Positions 47,153 through 47,194 of a stretch of DNA of 47,194 nt are shown piece by piece (position 1 is the first letter of the stretch; each line of letters begins with the position of its first letter). The stretch lies in contig QKAR01000016.1 in NCBI GenBank assembly GCA_003246335.1, positions 1 through 47,194 of the forward strand, given 5' to 3'. The notes beneath the pieces were generated by a model, which was not told the DNA's origin, searched no databases, and saw only the letters and a program-made list of their open reading frames with translations. The position numbers and the translations under genes were made by a program. Source of the DNA: Spirochaetales bacterium (GTDB lineage Bacteria > Spirochaetota > Spirochaetia > Treponematales > Treponemataceae).

Positions 47153-47194
47153 TTATTTCATCGACTTGCCGTAATAAGCGGCGGTGTAGATCGC
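47153..47194 (-). CDS. C-terminal end of an upstream gene (truncated by the window)
   Basis: An open frame on the minus strand runs in from the window edge and ends with ...Y-Y-G-K-S-M-K and a TAA stop. It ends 10 bp before nfnA on the same strand, so it is probably the gene before nfnA in the same operon. Only 13 residues are visible, too few to name it. Confidence 0.6.
   Translation of the reverse strand, partial: AIYTAAYYGKSMK

Overview
The window looks like a chromosomal segment of an anaerobic spirochaete, probably a Treponema-like member of Spirochaetota. The clues are an archaeal/eukaryotic-type phenylalanyl-tRNA synthetase pair (a known spirochaete trait), a DUF5312-like protein, chemotaxis genes, a bactofilin with an M23 peptidase, two [FeFe]-hydrogenase-type proteins, NfnAB and Rex. 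GC content is high, so many long antisense frames are shadows. No rRNA, tRNA, CRISPR array, insertion sequence or prophage was seen. Both ends cut a gene. The longest gap between genes is about 230 bp (10679-10907) and holds the che operon promoter and the rlmJ promoter.

Layout, left to right. 1-5290: YgiQ-like radical SAM end, a small membrane protein, a SlyD-like FKBP with a metal-binding tail, a Gx transporter, a TPR protein, the UPF0210/ACT pair and a 36-residue lysine-rich microprotein. 5353-10678 (minus): a chemotaxis operon in the order STAS, cheA, cheR, cheB, cheY, cheD. 10908-14547: rlmJ, an orphan DNA methyltransferase and ettA. 14585-17929: a chemoreceptor, a PAS-GGDEF diguanylate cyclase and a NYN/OST-HTH protein. 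18070-22391: a four-gene ABC importer followed by a DtxR-type regulator with iron-type ligands. 22395-27354 (minus): a five-gene hydrogenase operon. 27423-31200: a methyltransferase, then the minus-strand M23/bactofilin/YaaR/RicT operon. 31364-38901: tatD-dus, then a five-gene operon of DUF5312-like protein, diguanylate cyclase, alpha-glucosidase, rhomboid and an exported protein. 38918-43963: a histidine-kinase-like sensor lacking its phospho-acceptor, divergent from pheST. 44086-47194 (minus): nfnA, nfnB and rex.

Three themes tie the genes together. The first is redox and hydrogen metabolism: a catalytic-type and a sensory-type [FeFe] hydrogenase, thioredoxin-like ferredoxins, a PP2C phosphatase, NfnAB and the NADH sensor Rex. 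The second is motility and c-di-GMP: two diguanylate cyclases with product-inhibition sites, and a CheA carrying two repeats that resemble the MshEN c-di-GMP-binding motif. The third is cell envelope shape: bactofilin with an M23 endopeptidase and the RicT/YaaR pair.

The most promising candidate for an undescribed system is the 22.4-27.4 kb operon. There a HydS-like sensor without a recognisable output domain is translationally coupled to a SpoIIE-type phosphatase carrying an extra unrecognised domain. A separate recurring pattern is a promoter whose -10 box lies only 5-9 nt before a start codon with no ribosome binding site, which suggests leaderless mRNAs for six or seven genes.
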